Shown here piece by piece: positions 25,296 to 34,461 of a stretch of 64,000 nucleotides of DNA. This DNA is from Streptomyces sp. NBC_00443 (GTDB lineage: Bacteria > Actinomycetota > Actinomycetes > Streptomycetales > Streptomycetaceae): assembly GCF_036014175.1 (NCBI RefSeq), contig NZ_CP107917.1:6510001-6574000 (forward strand), written 5' to 3'. Made by a program: the position numbers and the translations under genes. The notes beneath the pieces were generated by a model. That model had not been told where the DNA came from. It saw only the letters and a program-made list of their open reading frames with translations, and did not search any database. The first letter of the stretch is position 1. Every line of letters begins with the position of its first letter.

Positions 25296-26747
25296 TCAGT
25301 GGGCGGAGCCCCCACGCTCCTCGCGGATCTGGGCGACGACCCGGGCCACCGTCTGCCGTACCGCCTCCGTCTCGGTCAGGAAGTGCCAGTAGTCCGGGTG
25401 GCGGCCCTCCAGTGTGCCGATGGCCCGCTCCAGCCGCGCAACGGAGTCGTCCAGCGGGCGCGCGTGCCGCGGATCGGGCGTGTTCCGCCCTGCCATGGCC
25501 AGCCGCTGGGCGTCCCGGATCGCGAAACGGGTCCGGTCGATCTCCTGCTGCGGATCCTTCTGCACGGCGTTCAGCTGCCGCAGCCGGTCACCGGCGGCGG
25601 ACACCGACTCGTCGGTGCCGTTCAGCAGCGCCCGCGCCGTCGACAGCAGCGCGGTGGCGTCCGGCCAGCGCTGCTCGTCGCGCGCGGCCTGCGCCTCCTT
25701 CAGCTTCAGCTCGGCCTGCCGTAGGTTCTCCCCGGCCCGGTCCGGGACGCTCTGCAGGTCCTGCCAGCAGGCCACCGTGAACCGCCGCCGCAGCTCGCTC
25801 AGCACCGGCTCCACCTGCCCGGCACGCGTGGTCAGCGCCTGCGCGCGCGTCCGCAGCGACACCAGCCGGTGATCGATCTCGGCGGCCTTCTCAGGCAGCC
25901 GCTCGGCCTCCACCCGGACCGCTTCCGCCTCCCGCGCGACCCGCTCGGCCCGCTCCAGCGTCTGCGGGACGCCATGCTGCCCGGCGCCCTGGTTCAGCTT
26001 GGTCAGCTCCGGGGCGAGGGCGGCGAGCCGGGCCGCGAGGTCGTCCGCCCGGAGCCCCGATCCCCGTACGGCATCCAGGGCGTTCGACGCGGACAGCAGG
26101 CCCTGCCGGGCGCGCTCGACGGCCGGGGCGAGGCGGGCCAGCTGCGTCTCGGCCTTGCCGAGCAGCGGCCCGAGCCCGTCCGTGAACCGGTCCAGCTCGC
26201 GCTTGGCGTTGTCGAGCTCGTCCTTGGCCTTCGTCAGCTCCGTACGGGCGTGGGAGGCGGCCGACGCCTCCAGGTCGTCACGGTCGAGGTCATGGGCGTC
26301 GACGGCCTGGATGTACTGGTGACTGACCTCGTCGATACGCCGCCCGAGCGCCTCGAAGTCGGTGATCGCCCGGCGGGCGGCCGGCGAGTCGTCCACAGCC
26401 GTGATCGTCTCGATCGAGATCCGCAGATCCCGCTGGGCGGTGTCCAGCTCGTAGAACGCGGCCGCCGCGGCGTCCTTCGCGGCCTGCGCCTCGGCCCGCT
26501 GACTCTCGGCCCGCCCGCCGAACCACCGTCGCGTACCACCACCGGCGAACGCGGCGGGCAGGACGAGGGCGGCGACAAGGGGGAGTGCGACCAGGGCGAG
26601 GGTGTCACGGACGGCGCGGCGCACGCCCCGGGCGGGACGGACCTGGGGAAACGAGGCCTGCCGCGCGGGATGCCCCTGCGCGCCCGGCACTGACGGCGAG
26701 TTCGGCTGCGGAGGTGTCGCCGTCACATCCCTCTCCCGTGCTGTCAT
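25296..26747 (-). CDS. Coiled-coil membrane protein of unknown function
   Basis: 483 residues. A Pro-rich N-terminus is followed by one transmembrane helix (LALVALPLVAALVLPAAFAGGG, about residues 50-71), then about 400 residues of Ala/Glu/Arg-rich heptad pattern (many EAQAAKDAA, LTKAKDELDNAKRELDRF stretches) predicted as long coiled coils. The extracytoplasmic side is probably the coiled part. I do not recognise a family. A GTG at 26726 after GGGAGAGGGAT could be the true start. It follows the Ter genes on the opposite strand; a link to them is only positional. Confidence 0.75.
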   Translation of the reverse strand: MTARERDVTATPPQPNSPSVPGAQGHPARQASFPQVRPARGVRRAVRDTLALVALPLVAALVLPAAFAGGGTRRWFGGRAESQRAEAQAAKDAAAAAFYELDTAQRDLRISIETITAVDDSPAARRAITDFEALGRRIDEVSHQYIQAVDAHDLDRDDLEASAASHARTELTKAKDELDNAKRELDRFTDGLGPLLGKAETQLARLAPAVERARQGLLSASNALDAVRGSGLRADDLAARLAALAPELTKLNQGAGQHGVPQTLERAERVAREAEAVRVEAERLPEKAAEIDHRLVSLRTRAQALTTRAGQVEPVLSELRRRFTVACWQDLQSVPDRAGENLRQAELKLKEAQAARDEQRWPDATALLSTARALLNGTDESVSAAGDRLRQLNAVQKDPQQEIDRTRFAIRDAQRLAMAGRNTPDPRHARPLDDSVARLERAIGTLEGRHPDYWHFLTETEAVRQTVARVVAQIREERGGSAH

Positions 26748-26800
26748 TCACCCTGCCCGGTGTCATTCTCCCACCGGTTTAGGACGAACACACGGGCCGG

Positions 26801-27574
26801 TTAGTTCGCGGTTCGGACAGTGACTTTTCCGTCACCGGTGCGGGCGGAGACGACGTGGGAGCTGGTGTTGTCCCGGGGCACGGACACATCGACCGAGCCG
26901 TCACCGGTCTCGGTGGACACGCGGTAGGTGGCCCGGGGCAGCTCGATCGTCACCGAACCGTCGCCGCTGCGGGTCTCCACCAGGTCCGGCACGGTGCCGA
27001 GTTCGAGCCGGACCGAGCCGTCTCCGGTCTGCGCCTTGACCTGCCGCGAGGACACGTCGGAAACACGCACCGACCCGTCTCCCGTCCGCAGGTCCAATGG
27101 TCCGCTGGAGTCGGTGACCCGCACGGACCCGTCCCCCGTACGAACGCTCAGCGCGTCCCGGAACCCCCGCGCCCGCACGCTCCCGTCTCCGTCCTCGACC
27201 TTCACGGTGACGCCGTGCGGCACCTCGATACGGTGCTTGGTCGAGCAGTTCGTGATCATGCCCGAGCACTTCTCCCGCAGGACCAGCCGGTCGTCCTCCA
27301 TCGCCCACGTCACCTTCGGATCCGACCCGATCGCGACCGACCCCTGGAACCACCGGGTCACCTGGACGGCGCCGGCCTTGTTCTTGTCGGCGGCGACGAT
27401 CTCCAACGCGGAGTCGTCGGAGTCGATGGTCAGCGTCCGCCCCTCCAACGCGAAGGACCGCTGCTCAGGGTCCTTGTCGTCCCCGGCGGAGGCCCCGCAG
27501 GCGGTGACCCCGCCCAGCAGCACCACGACGGCCCCGGCGACTACGACAGCACGGACGGGAACGGTACGGGCCAT
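26801..27574 (-). CDS. DUF4097 beta-strand-repeat lipoprotein
   Basis: 257 residues. A signal sequence VRAVVVAGAVVVLLGGVTAC ends in a lipobox (GVTAC), then residues from about 85 contain seven copies of (R/S)TGDGSV spaced about 20 residues apart, the DUF4097 right-handed beta helix. Probably a surface-exposed lipid-anchored protein. The start is set at MARTVPVRA after GGGGGAGATCGTC; longer frames upstream overlap the tRNA. Function unknown. Confidence 0.87.
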   Translation of the reverse strand: MARTVPVRAVVVAGAVVVLLGGVTACGASAGDDKDPEQRSFALEGRTLTIDSDDSALEIVAADKNKAGAVQVTRWFQGSVAIGSDPKVTWAMEDDRLVLREKCSGMITNCSTKHRIEVPHGVTVKVEDGDGSVRARGFRDALSVRTGDGSVRVTDSSGPLDLRTGDGSVRVSDVSSRQVKAQTGDGSVRLELGTVPDLVETRSGDGSVTIELPRATYRVSTETGDGSVDVSVPRDNTSSHVVSARTGDGKVTVRTAN

Positions 27575-27832
27575 GACGATCTCCCCCTGGACTTCCTCGG
27601 GACTTCCCTGATGCCGACCTTGACGGCCCAGGGTTGCGGTGATGCTTCGACCGTACGGAGCCCGGGCGTGCCGCGGGATCCGGGCCGCTCCCGGATCCGT
27701 GGTGGGGATAACCCCAGGGTCATCCCGGTCAACCCGGTCTTCCCGGCTTCCCGTCTTCCCGGCTTCCCGGACGTCCGCGATAGGGGTTTGCGGGGCATGG
27801 CCCCTGGCAAGGTAGGCTGTCGAATCGTTCTC

Positions 27833-27904
<72 letters not shown>

Positions 27905-28071
27905 CCGGTGACCAAGCCCCGGCTCAGCCAGGGTTTCGCGGCCCCTCGGAGTTCTCTTCGGGGGGCCGTTCTCGTGGCCGGAGTCCACGGAGAATCCATA
28001 GCCCGGGTCACCTCCAGGCGTACGAAGGCCCGGCCGCGCACGGGCGCGGGCCGGGCCGGTCTCGGGGTGGG

Positions 28072-28689
28072 TCAGTAGTTGCCGTTGGAGATCATGTCGC
28101 CGTCCTTGCCGTACACCGTCACGAGCCCGTTCTCCGACTCGTAGCAGGACGCGAAGGCGCTGGCGATCAGCTTGGCGTCGCCGGCGTTCTCACTCATGAA
28201 GCCACCGCTGTAGTCGGTGAAGACTTCGGCGGCGTCGAGGATGTCGTTGCTCTTGTCGGCGCCGGTCACCTTGGTGACGTGCCCGACGGCTGCCTTCTCG
28301 GCTGCGGTGCCGGACTTGGTGACGCAGTCCTTGAACTGCTCGGCCTGGCTCTTGTCCGCGGCCGGCGCTTCCTCGGCGGGCTTGTCAGCGGCTTCATCCG
28401 CAGGCTTGTCGGCGGCTTCCTCAGCGGCCTTGGGCTTGTCCGAAGTGGCGGCGATGGCCTTGTCCTTGTTGCTGCTGTCGGTGGAGTCGTCGCCGCCACC
28501 GGCGATGGCACCGATGACTATGAGACCGACGAACACGCCGCCGATGATGCCGAGGACCTTGCCGGTCTTCCGCTTCGGCGGCTGGGGCGGGGGAGCGCCC
28601 CAACCGGGCTGCTGCGGATAGCCGTAGCCGGGCTGCGTCGGCTGTTGTGGCGCCCCGTATCCGGGCTGCTGCGGGTACTGCTGGCTCAT
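28072..28689 (-). CDS. Single-pass membrane protein with a Pro/Gly/Tyr head
   Basis: 205 residues. The N-terminus is a PGYGAPQQPTQPGYGYPQQP head of about 35 residues, then one helix (VLGIIGGVFVGLIVIGAIA, residues 46-64), then an Ala/Lys/Glu spacer with DKPADEAADKPAEE repeats, then a compact C-terminal domain (FKDCVTKSGTAAEKAAVGHVTKV ... IASAFASCYESENGLVTVYG) with two cysteines that could form a disulphide. The outside face probably holds that domain. Function unknown. The start is at MSQQYPQQ, after AAGGGGGGC. Confidence 0.85.
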   Translation of the reverse strand: MSQQYPQQPGYGAPQQPTQPGYGYPQQPGWGAPPPQPPKRKTGKVLGIIGGVFVGLIVIGAIAGGGDDSTDSSNKDKAIAATSDKPKAAEEAADKPADEAADKPAEEAPAADKSQAEQFKDCVTKSGTAAEKAAVGHVTKVTGADKSNDILDAAEVFTDYSGGFMSENAGDAKLIASAFASCYESENGLVTVYGKDGDMISNGNY

Positions 28690-28851
28690 GTGCCCCCCTT
28701 GGCGCAATTGCGTGGAGGGTGAATCTAACTGATGTGTGGGACGTGTGAAGACGATGCAATGGTTCTGTGACCTAAGTGGATCAGGATCCGGAAATGACGA
28801 AGGCCCGCACGGTGGCGGACCTTTGTGAACCCGTCAGGAGTCCCCTGCGTT

Positions 28852-29193
28852 TCAGTGCTCGTCGCCCGACGGCGTGTGGGCGTGCTTCAGCTTGGTGCGG
28901 GCGTCCACCCGCTCTGCCCCGGTGACTTCCGACCAGAAGCGGTGGCCGCTGACGAAGACCGCGAGTTCGTGCTCGCGCTGCCGGAGTTTCTCCACCTCGG
29001 CCTGGTCGTCCTGGGTCCAGCCCGGGGAGGCGGGGCGCTCGACCTTGCGCCAGCCGTTGTCGTCGCTGAAGCCGTCCAGGGGTACGACCGACCAGGGAAG
29101 GCGCTTCAGGAGGGCCGACAGCTCGGCCCGGACCTGATGCAGCTCCTCCTGACCGGCGAGCAGGTCACTCGGAAAGTCATAGGGCGTAGCCAC
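28852..29193 (-). CDS. Conserved hypothetical protein, 113 residues
   Basis: MATPYDFPSDLLAGQEELHQVRAELSALL with a mid-section RLPWSVVPLDGF and a C-terminal EVEKLRQREHELAVFVSGH. Predicted mostly helical, no signal or membrane segment. I do not recognise a domain. It stands alone, 156 bp divergent from the GlxA-type regulator. Confidence 0.7.
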   Translation of the reverse strand: MATPYDFPSDLLAGQEELHQVRAELSALLKRLPWSVVPLDGFSDDNGWRKVERPASPGWTQDDQAEVEKLRQREHELAVFVSGHRFWSEVTGAERVDARTKLKHAHTPSGDEH

Positions 29194-29348
29194 GGGCCAA
29201 TGCTACGCCTGTTCGATTTTGGGTTGCGAGCGTCTTTGGGCGGTTCATGCGAACGGGTGTGCCGGAGCACGTCAGTTGTCCACGCAGCACCGTTTGCCCG
29301 GTCCGGACGGGAGGCGTACCGAAGTCACGCCCCACGTAACCTCTTCCT

Positions 29349-30305
29349 GTGTCAGCCTCACCCCTGCGTCGCGTCGCCGTCCTTGTGCTCGAGGGTGCGA
29401 AGCCGCTCGATGTCGGAATTCCCGCGCAGGTGTTCACGACCCGGGCGAGCATGCCGTACGAGGTGCGGGTGTGCGGGGCGACACGCGGTCTCGTGGCCGG
29501 CGGCGACGGCCTTGCGTACTACGTCGCCCACGGCCTCGACGCGCTTGAGTGGGCCGACATCGTCTTCGTCCCCGGCTACCGGTTCCCGGACCGTGACGAC
29601 CCGCCGCAGGCCGTCGTCGACGCGCTGATCGCCGCCCACGACCGGGGCGCGCGGCTCGCCGCCATCTCGACGGGCGCCTTCGCGCTCGCCGCCACGGGCC
29701 TGCTCGACGGCAGGCGCGCCACGACGCACTGGCACTACACGCGGGCACTCGTGTCACGGCATCCGCTCGTCCAGGTCGACGAGAACGTGCTGTTCGTCGA
29801 CGAGGGCAGCGTGCTCACCTCGGCCGGCGCCGCCTCCGGCATCGACCTGTGCCTGCACATCCTGCGCGGCGACCTCGGCGTTGCCGCGTCCAACCACGCG
29901 GCCCGGCGTCTGGTTGCCGCCCCCTACCGCAGCGGCGGCCAGGCCCAGTACGTGCCGCGCAGTGTCCCCGAGCCACTCGGCGAGCGGTTCGCCGCCACCC
30001 GCGAGTGGGCGCTGCACCGGCTCGGTGAGCCCCTCACCCTCGACACACTGGCGCGGCAGGCCGAGGTCTCGCCGCGCACGTTCTCCCGGCGCTTCGTCGA
30101 GGAGACCGGCTACACGCCGATGCAGTGGGTGATGCGCGCCCGTATCGACCTGGCCCGCGAACTGCTCGAGCGCTCGCAACGCAGCGTCGAACAGATCGCC
30201 GCCGACATCGGGCTCGGCACCGGCTCGAACCTGCGCCTGCACTTCCAGCGCATCCTCGGCACCACACCGAGCGAATACCGGCGCACCTTCACCCGGGGCG
30301 AGTAA
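29349..30305 (+). CDS. GlxA-type regulator: DJ-1/PfpI domain plus AraC helix-turn-helix
   Basis: 318 residues. The N-terminal half (RVAVLVLEGAKPLDVGIPAQVF ... RLAAISTGAFALAATGLLDGR) is a DJ-1/PfpI domain in which the usual Cys of the nucleophile elbow is Thr (STGAF), so it is a sensor, not a protease. The C-terminal AraC domain has two helix-turn-helices (LTLDTLARQAEVSPRTFSRRFVEETG and EQIAADIGLGTGSNLRLHFQRILG). GTG start. It reads toward gap and may control it; the ligand is unknown. Confidence 0.92.
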   Translation: MSASPLRRVAVLVLEGAKPLDVGIPAQVFTTRASMPYEVRVCGATRGLVAGGDGLAYYVAHGLDALEWADIVFVPGYRFPDRDDPPQAVVDALIAAHDRGARLAAISTGAFALAATGLLDGRRATTHWHYTRALVSRHPLVQVDENVLFVDEGSVLTSAGAASGIDLCLHILRGDLGVAASNHAARRLVAAPYRSGGQAQYVPRSVPEPLGERFAATREWALHRLGEPLTLDTLARQAEVSPRTFSRRFVEETGYTPMQWVMRARIDLARELLERSQRSVEQIAADIGLGTGSNLRLHFQRILGTTPSEYRRTFTRGE

Positions 30306-30422
30306 CCCGGCCGGTGCCGTGTGGCGGGGTGTGGCGGGATCCTTTTGAACCATGGCGATCCCGCCACTGTCAGCGGCGCGAGCCGCGGGCGACCCTGGTG
30401 GCGAACGGAAGGGACATCACTC

Positions 30423-31421
30423 ATGACTCGCATCGCCATCAACGGGTTCGGCCGCATCGGACGCAATGTGCTGCGCGCCCTGCTGGAGCGCGACAGCGCC
30501 CTCGAGATCGTCGCCGTCAACGACCTGACGGAGCCCGCCACTCTCGCCCGGCTGCTCGCCTACGACAGCACGGCCGGCCGGCTCGGGCGCCCGGTGACCG
30601 TCGACGGGGACGCCCTCGTCGTCGACGGCCGTCGGATCACGGTGCTGGCCGAGCGCGAACCGGCGCAGCTGCCGTGGGCCGAACTCGGCGTCGACATCGT
30701 CCTGGAAGCCACCGGCCGCTTCACCTCGGCCAAGGCCGCCCGGGGCCACCTCGACGCGGGCGCGAAGAAGGTACTCGTCAGCGCGCCGTCGGACGGCGCC
30801 GACGTCACGCTCGCGTTCGGGGTCAACACCGACGCCTACGACCCGGCCGTGCACACGATCGTCTCGAACGCCTCCTGCACCACCAACGCGCTCGCGCCGC
30901 TGGCCAAGGTGCTCGACGAACTCGCCGGTATCGAGCACGGCTTCATGACGACGGTGCACGCCTACACGCAGGAGCAGAACCTCCAGGACGGCCCGCACCG
31001 CGACGCCCGTCGCGCCCGCGCCGCCGGCGTCAACATCGTGCCGACCACGACCGGCGCCGCCAAGGCGATCGGCCTGGTGCTGCCGAACCTCGAAGGCAAG
31101 CTGTCGGGCGACTCGATCCGCGTACCGGTCCCGGTCGGCTCCATCGTCGAGCTCAACACGACCGTCGCCCGCGACGTGACGCGCGACGACGTGCTGGCGG
31201 CGTACCGCACCGCGGCTCAGGGGCCGCTCGCCGGTGTTCTGGAGTACTCGGAGGACCCGCTGGTGTCGTCCGACATCGTGGGCAATCCCGCCTCGTCGAT
31301 CTTCGACTCGGCCCTCACCCGCGTCGACGGCCGCCACGTCAAGGTGGTCGCGTGGTACGACAACGAGTGGGGCTTCTCGAACCGCGTGATCGACACGCTC
31401 GAGTTCCTCGCCACCCGCTGA
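30423..31421 (+). CDS. gap: Glyceraldehyde-3-phosphate dehydrogenase
   Basis: 332 residues. Rossmann motif INGFGRIGRN at 7-16, NAD-selecting Asp34 (AVNDLTEP), catalytic Cys152 in SNASCTTNALAPL, then TTVHAYTQEQNLQDGPHRDARRARAAG and the C-terminal WYDNEWGFSNR. Oxidises glyceraldehyde-3-phosphate in glycolysis. No pgk/tpi follow, so this is probably an additional Gap rather than the core glycolytic operon copy. GGAAGGGA precedes the ATG. Confidence 0.95.
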   Translation: MTRIAINGFGRIGRNVLRALLERDSALEIVAVNDLTEPATLARLLAYDSTAGRLGRPVTVDGDALVVDGRRITVLAEREPAQLPWAELGVDIVLEATGRFTSAKAARGHLDAGAKKVLVSAPSDGADVTLAFGVNTDAYDPAVHTIVSNASCTTNALAPLAKVLDELAGIEHGFMTTVHAYTQEQNLQDGPHRDARRARAAGVNIVPTTTGAAKAIGLVLPNLEGKLSGDSIRVPVPVGSIVELNTTVARDVTRDDVLAAYRTAAQGPLAGVLEYSEDPLVSSDIVGNPASSIFDSALTRVDGRHVKVVAWYDNEWGFSNRVIDTLEFLATR

Positions 31422-31429
31422 CCCTTCGG

Positions 31430-31464
31430 GCGCTCTGGCCGGCCGGTCGGGCCGACCAGAGCGC
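31430..31464. terminator. Bidirectional terminator between gap and the ketopantoate reductase
   Basis: 15-bp arms GCGCTCTGGCCGGCC / GGCCGACCAGAGCGC with a single mismatch and a 5-nt loop, in the 48-bp convergent gap. Confidence 0.75.
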
Positions 31465-31469
31465 TCGTC

Positions 31470-32420
31470 TCAACGGGTGTGCGGGTGGTTGTGCGGCGGC
31501 TGGTGGCCCGCGTCCCTCAACTCGCCGACCAGACGCGCTGTTACGGGTGCCGGTACCGCGTGGCGTTCGGCGGCTCGTAGCAACGCTCCGCCGATCGCGT
31601 CCAGTTCGAGGGGGCGGCCGGCTTCGGCGTCGCGTTGCATGGACGACTTGGTGGCGGGTGGGAAGGCGTCGTAGCGGGCGAGTGCCGCGGTCGGGTCGGC
31701 GGGGCCGCCGCAGGCGCGGCTGACGGCTGCCGTCTCCTCGACCAGGGAGGTCAACTCCTCGCGGTGGTGCGTGCGTACGTCGCCGAGGGGGAGGGCGTGG
31801 CGGGTGGTGAGGAGGGCGAACGGGGCCAGGAAGGACATCTTCGCCCACAGGGCTGCCGTCTCGTCCGGGAGGACGCGGGTGGTGGGGCCGGCCGCGTTCA
31901 GAGTCTGCGCGAGGGCTTCGACGCGGTCGCGGGGGACTGTGTCGCCCGTCAGGTCGATCTCGGCGAAGGGGCTCGTGTGCTCGACCTGCCCGGGCGCCAC
32001 GCGGGTCGACTCGACGCGGATGACTGCGGGGGCGACGCGGTCCGGGCGGTAGTGGGCGCGGAGGGTCTCCGGGTGCTCGACGCCGTTCAGGAACGGGACG
32101 ATCAGGGCGTCGCCGAGCGCTGTGCGCGGGGCGCGGGCCAGGGCCGTGTCGAGGGTGGTGGCCTTGACCGTGATCAGGCAGGCGTCGACGGGTTCGCGGA
32201 GCTCGGTGTCCGCCTCCACCTGAGCCGTGAAGTCCCCGAAGCGGCCACTGCGGACCTGGATTCCGGTCGTACGCAGGGCCTTGGCCGTCTCGTCGGCGGC
32301 CAGGCAGATGACGCGGTGCCCGGACCTGGACAGCAGCGCGGCGAGCAGGCCGCCTATGCCGCCCGGGCCCAGTACCGCCACCGTGAGTCGGCCGTGCGCC
32401 GTCGTGCGATGTGCCGTCAT
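31470..32420 (-). CDS. Ketopantoate reductase (ApbA/PanE family)
   Basis: 316 residues. N-terminal Rossmann fold VAVLGPGGIGGLLAALLSRSGH (GxGxxG), then VDACLITVKATTLDTAL and FLNGVEHPETLR. The C-terminal catalytic domain has the conserved Lys in AALWAKMSFLAPFALLT and the ELDAIGGALLRAAERHAVPAPV stretch. NADPH-dependent reduction of 2-dehydropantoate in pantothenate synthesis, although many paralogues act on other 2-keto acids. The start at MTAHRTTAHG has GAGAGG 6 bp before. Confidence 0.9.
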   Translation of the reverse strand: MTAHRTTAHGRLTVAVLGPGGIGGLLAALLSRSGHRVICLAADETAKALRTTGIQVRSGRFGDFTAQVEADTELREPVDACLITVKATTLDTALARAPRTALGDALIVPFLNGVEHPETLRAHYRPDRVAPAVIRVESTRVAPGQVEHTSPFAEIDLTGDTVPRDRVEALAQTLNAAGPTTRVLPDETAALWAKMSFLAPFALLTTRHALPLGDVRTHHREELTSLVEETAAVSRACGGPADPTAALARYDAFPPATKSSMQRDAEAGRPLELDAIGGALLRAAERHAVPAPVTARLVGELRDAGHQPPHNHPHTR

Positions 32421-32510
32421 GCGGTTCCTCTCGTCGGTCGGCCCCTCAGCGGTGGCCGCCTCGGACGTGATCATGGCAGACAGGGCCCTGTCCGAGGGAC
32501 ACTGTTGGAC

Positions 32511-32741
32511 ATGTGCCGCAGCATCAAGACACTTCGTCCGCCCGCGCTGCCGGAAGAGGCGACGGAGGAAGACATCCGCGCCGCCGCCCTGCAGTACGTC
32601 CGCAAGGTCTCCGGCTTCCGCGCCCCGGCCGCGCACAACCAGGAGGTCTTCGACCGTGCCGTCGATGTGATCGCCGAAGCCACGGCCGACCTGCTGGCCG
32701 GTCTGGAGATCCGGGGGCAGGCCGCCCGCCGGGCGGGCTAG
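32511..32741 (+). CDS. DUF2277 family protein
   Basis: 76 residues. MCRSIKTLRPPALPEEATEEDIRAAALQYVRKVSGFRAPAAHNQEVFDRAVD is the whole DUF2277 domain, with the conserved MCRSI start and YVRKVSG. Function unknown. It is 90 bp from, and divergent to, the reductase. Confidence 0.92.
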   Translation: MCRSIKTLRPPALPEEATEEDIRAAALQYVRKVSGFRAPAAHNQEVFDRAVDVIAEATADLLAGLEIRGQAARRAG

Positions 32742-32808
32742 AGGGTTCCTCCGGAGCCCGCCGGATCGAGTGAGGCGCCTTCCGGTGAGGGAGGCGTCAG
32801 TACCCGCG

Positions 32809-33441
32809 TCAGTACCGCTGCGCCTTGGCGATCTCGGCGGTCAGGCGTGGCTCGGGAGGCTTGCGGCTGATGGCGAGCGGCTGAGCTTTCTCGCCGGGTT
32901 CGAGATCCTCCGCGCCCACGAACCGGGTCTCGGCGACCTTGCCGTCGGGGTCGCGGAAGTCGACCTGCACCGCGTAGGACGCGGTCTCGTCGGTCCGGTT
33001 GGTGATGTTCACGACGACGGCCAGCAGACCGCCCGTATCGGCGCGCGGCTTTCCGGTGAGCGACACGTCCGCGGTGGCGTTGCCGCGGCCGTCGACGTCC
33101 TCGAGTTCCCGCTGGGCGGCCTGGTTGGCCCGCATGATCTCCGCCGACACGGATGCCTCGAACTCCGAGGCGCGGGCGGAGGCGGAGGAGGCCGCGGCGG
33201 AGGCCCGCTCGCGTGCGGACGCCTCGAGCGAGGAGAGGGCCGTGGCGGCCGTGCCGGAGAACGAGGCCGTGTCGGGGCGCGTGGGGGTCGGCATGGGGGA
33301 GGCGGCGCCGTCGCCGTCGTCGTCCCCGCCGCACGAGACCAGCGTCGCGGCACCCGTGGCCGCGAGGAGCACTCCGGCCAGGGCGGTGCGCACGCGGGCG
33401 CGATGGGATGGTCTCGTCACCTTCGTCGCGCGGGCACTCAT
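32809..33441 (-). CDS. Secreted lipoprotein of unknown function
   Basis: 210 residues. A basic N-terminus and signal helix VRTALAGVLLAATGAATLVSC end in a lipobox cysteine. Then come a low-complexity linker and an Ala/Ser/Glu helix (SLEASARERASAAASSASARASEFEASVSAEI), then a C-terminal beta-sandwich resembling DUF4352-type folds (LLAVVVNITNRTDETASYAVQVDFRDPDGKVAETRFVGAEDLEPGEKAQ). Start set at MSARATKVTRP; the ribosome site is weak. Role unknown. Confidence 0.82.
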   Translation of the reverse strand: MSARATKVTRPSHRARVRTALAGVLLAATGAATLVSCGGDDDGDGAASPMPTPTRPDTASFSGTAATALSSLEASARERASAAASSASARASEFEASVSAEIMRANQAAQRELEDVDGRGNATADVSLTGKPRADTGGLLAVVVNITNRTDETASYAVQVDFRDPDGKVAETRFVGAEDLEPGEKAQPLAISRKPPEPRLTAEIAKAQRY

Positions 33442-33491
33442 GCCAGGGGGTCTCTTTCCTCGCGGCGGCGGGGCGAGTCGGACGCGAACCA

Positions 33492-33537
33492 ATCGAGCGA
33501 CCTGATTGATATCAACCTGATTGACATCGAGCGACCT
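33492..33537. promoter_or_regulatory. Nested direct repeats upstream of the lipoprotein gene
   Basis: ATCGAGCGACCT occurs at 33492-33503 and 33526-33537 and brackets two copies of CCTGATTGA (33501-33509, 33516-33524) with a TTGATATCAA palindrome between. This AT-rich island in GC-rich DNA lies 50 bp upstream of the lipoprotein start and is a plausible regulator-binding array. Confidence 0.45.
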
Positions 33538-33552
33538 AGTAGGCGGTTCTTG

Positions 33553-33588
33553 CCCCATTACGTGGGATTCATCGTGCACGTAATGGGG
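33553..33588 (-). terminator. Inverted repeat downstream of the DedA gene
   Basis: Perfect 12-bp arms CCCCATTACGTG / CACGTAATGGGG, 12-nt loop, 28 bp after the DedA stop. Either a terminator or an operator (the arms contain CACGTAAT). Confidence 0.6.
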
Positions 33589-33616
33589 TCGTGCGGCCAC
33601 TCAAGGTCACAGACGT

Positions 33617-34237
33617 CTAGGCCGGCCTGCGCCGCACCAGGTACGTCGCCAGCGCCCCCGCAGCGAACAGCGCGCCCACCGACACCGCCGTCGCCAGCCA
33701 GGTCGCGCCCAGCCACTGGGCACCGAAGTAGCCGAGGGCCACGCTGTAGACGGCCCAGGCGAGGCCGGCCAGGGCGGACCAGGGAAGGAAGTCGCGGGCG
33801 CTGCGGTGGGCGGCGCCCGCGCCGAACGAGACGACCGAGCGGCCGGCGGGGGCGAAGCGGGCCAGTACCACCAGGGCGCCGCCGCCTCGGGCGAGGGCTG
33901 TGCCGAGACGTTCCTGCGCCGCAGTCAGGCGGCGGGAGCGGGCGATCGCGCGGTCCAGTCGGGCGCCGCCGCGCCAGGCGAGGCGGTAGGCGACCAGGTC
34001 ACCCAGGACGGAGGCCGTCGCGGCACAGAGCGTCAGGGCCAGGATGTCGGGGACCTCGCCGGGCACCTGACCCGTCGCGGCACCCGAACCGGCGGCAGCC
34101 GCCGTCGCCGCCGTGATCACCAGCACGCCGCTGGGCAGCACCGGCACGAACACGTCCAGCAGGACCGACAGGCCCACCACCACATAGATCCAAGGGCCCG
34201 CTGTCAGCGAACCCACGTCCTCGAGACCCTCGAGCAC
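33617..34237 (-). CDS. DedA / SNARE-associated family membrane protein
   Basis: 206 residues, four to five helices. Family features: VFVPVLPSGVLVITAATAA in the first half and the amphipathic segment FAPAGRSVVSFGAGAAHRSARDFLPWSALAGLAWAVYSVALGYFGAQW, containing the R of the F-x-P-x-x-R motif. DedA proteins act as proton-dependent lipid-carrier (undecaprenyl-phosphate) flippases or related transporters. GTG start with GGGGAG upstream. Confidence 0.88.
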   Translation of the reverse strand: MLEGLEDVGSLTAGPWIYVVVGLSVLLDVFVPVLPSGVLVITAATAAAAGSGAATGQVPGEVPDILALTLCAATASVLGDLVAYRLAWRGGARLDRAIARSRRLTAAQERLGTALARGGGALVVLARFAPAGRSVVSFGAGAAHRSARDFLPWSALAGLAWAVYSVALGYFGAQWLGATWLATAVSVGALFAAGALATYLVRRRPA

Positions 34238-34461
34238 CGCAACTCCCCGTGTTTCCCCCCGTGGCCAGACCGTGCCGCGACGTCGCGGGGGAGCGGCAGG
34301 GGCGGCCTATGACAGCCATACAGCGTACGCCGGGGGTGTGACAGGAGGTTCATCGGGGGCTCGTGTGTTCGGCACAGCATGTTCACACGGCCTGAGCGAA
34401 CGGGCGCCCGAACCCGCTGATCCTCGCGGGTGCAGGCGCCGTCGTGCGCGAGCGGTGGCCG

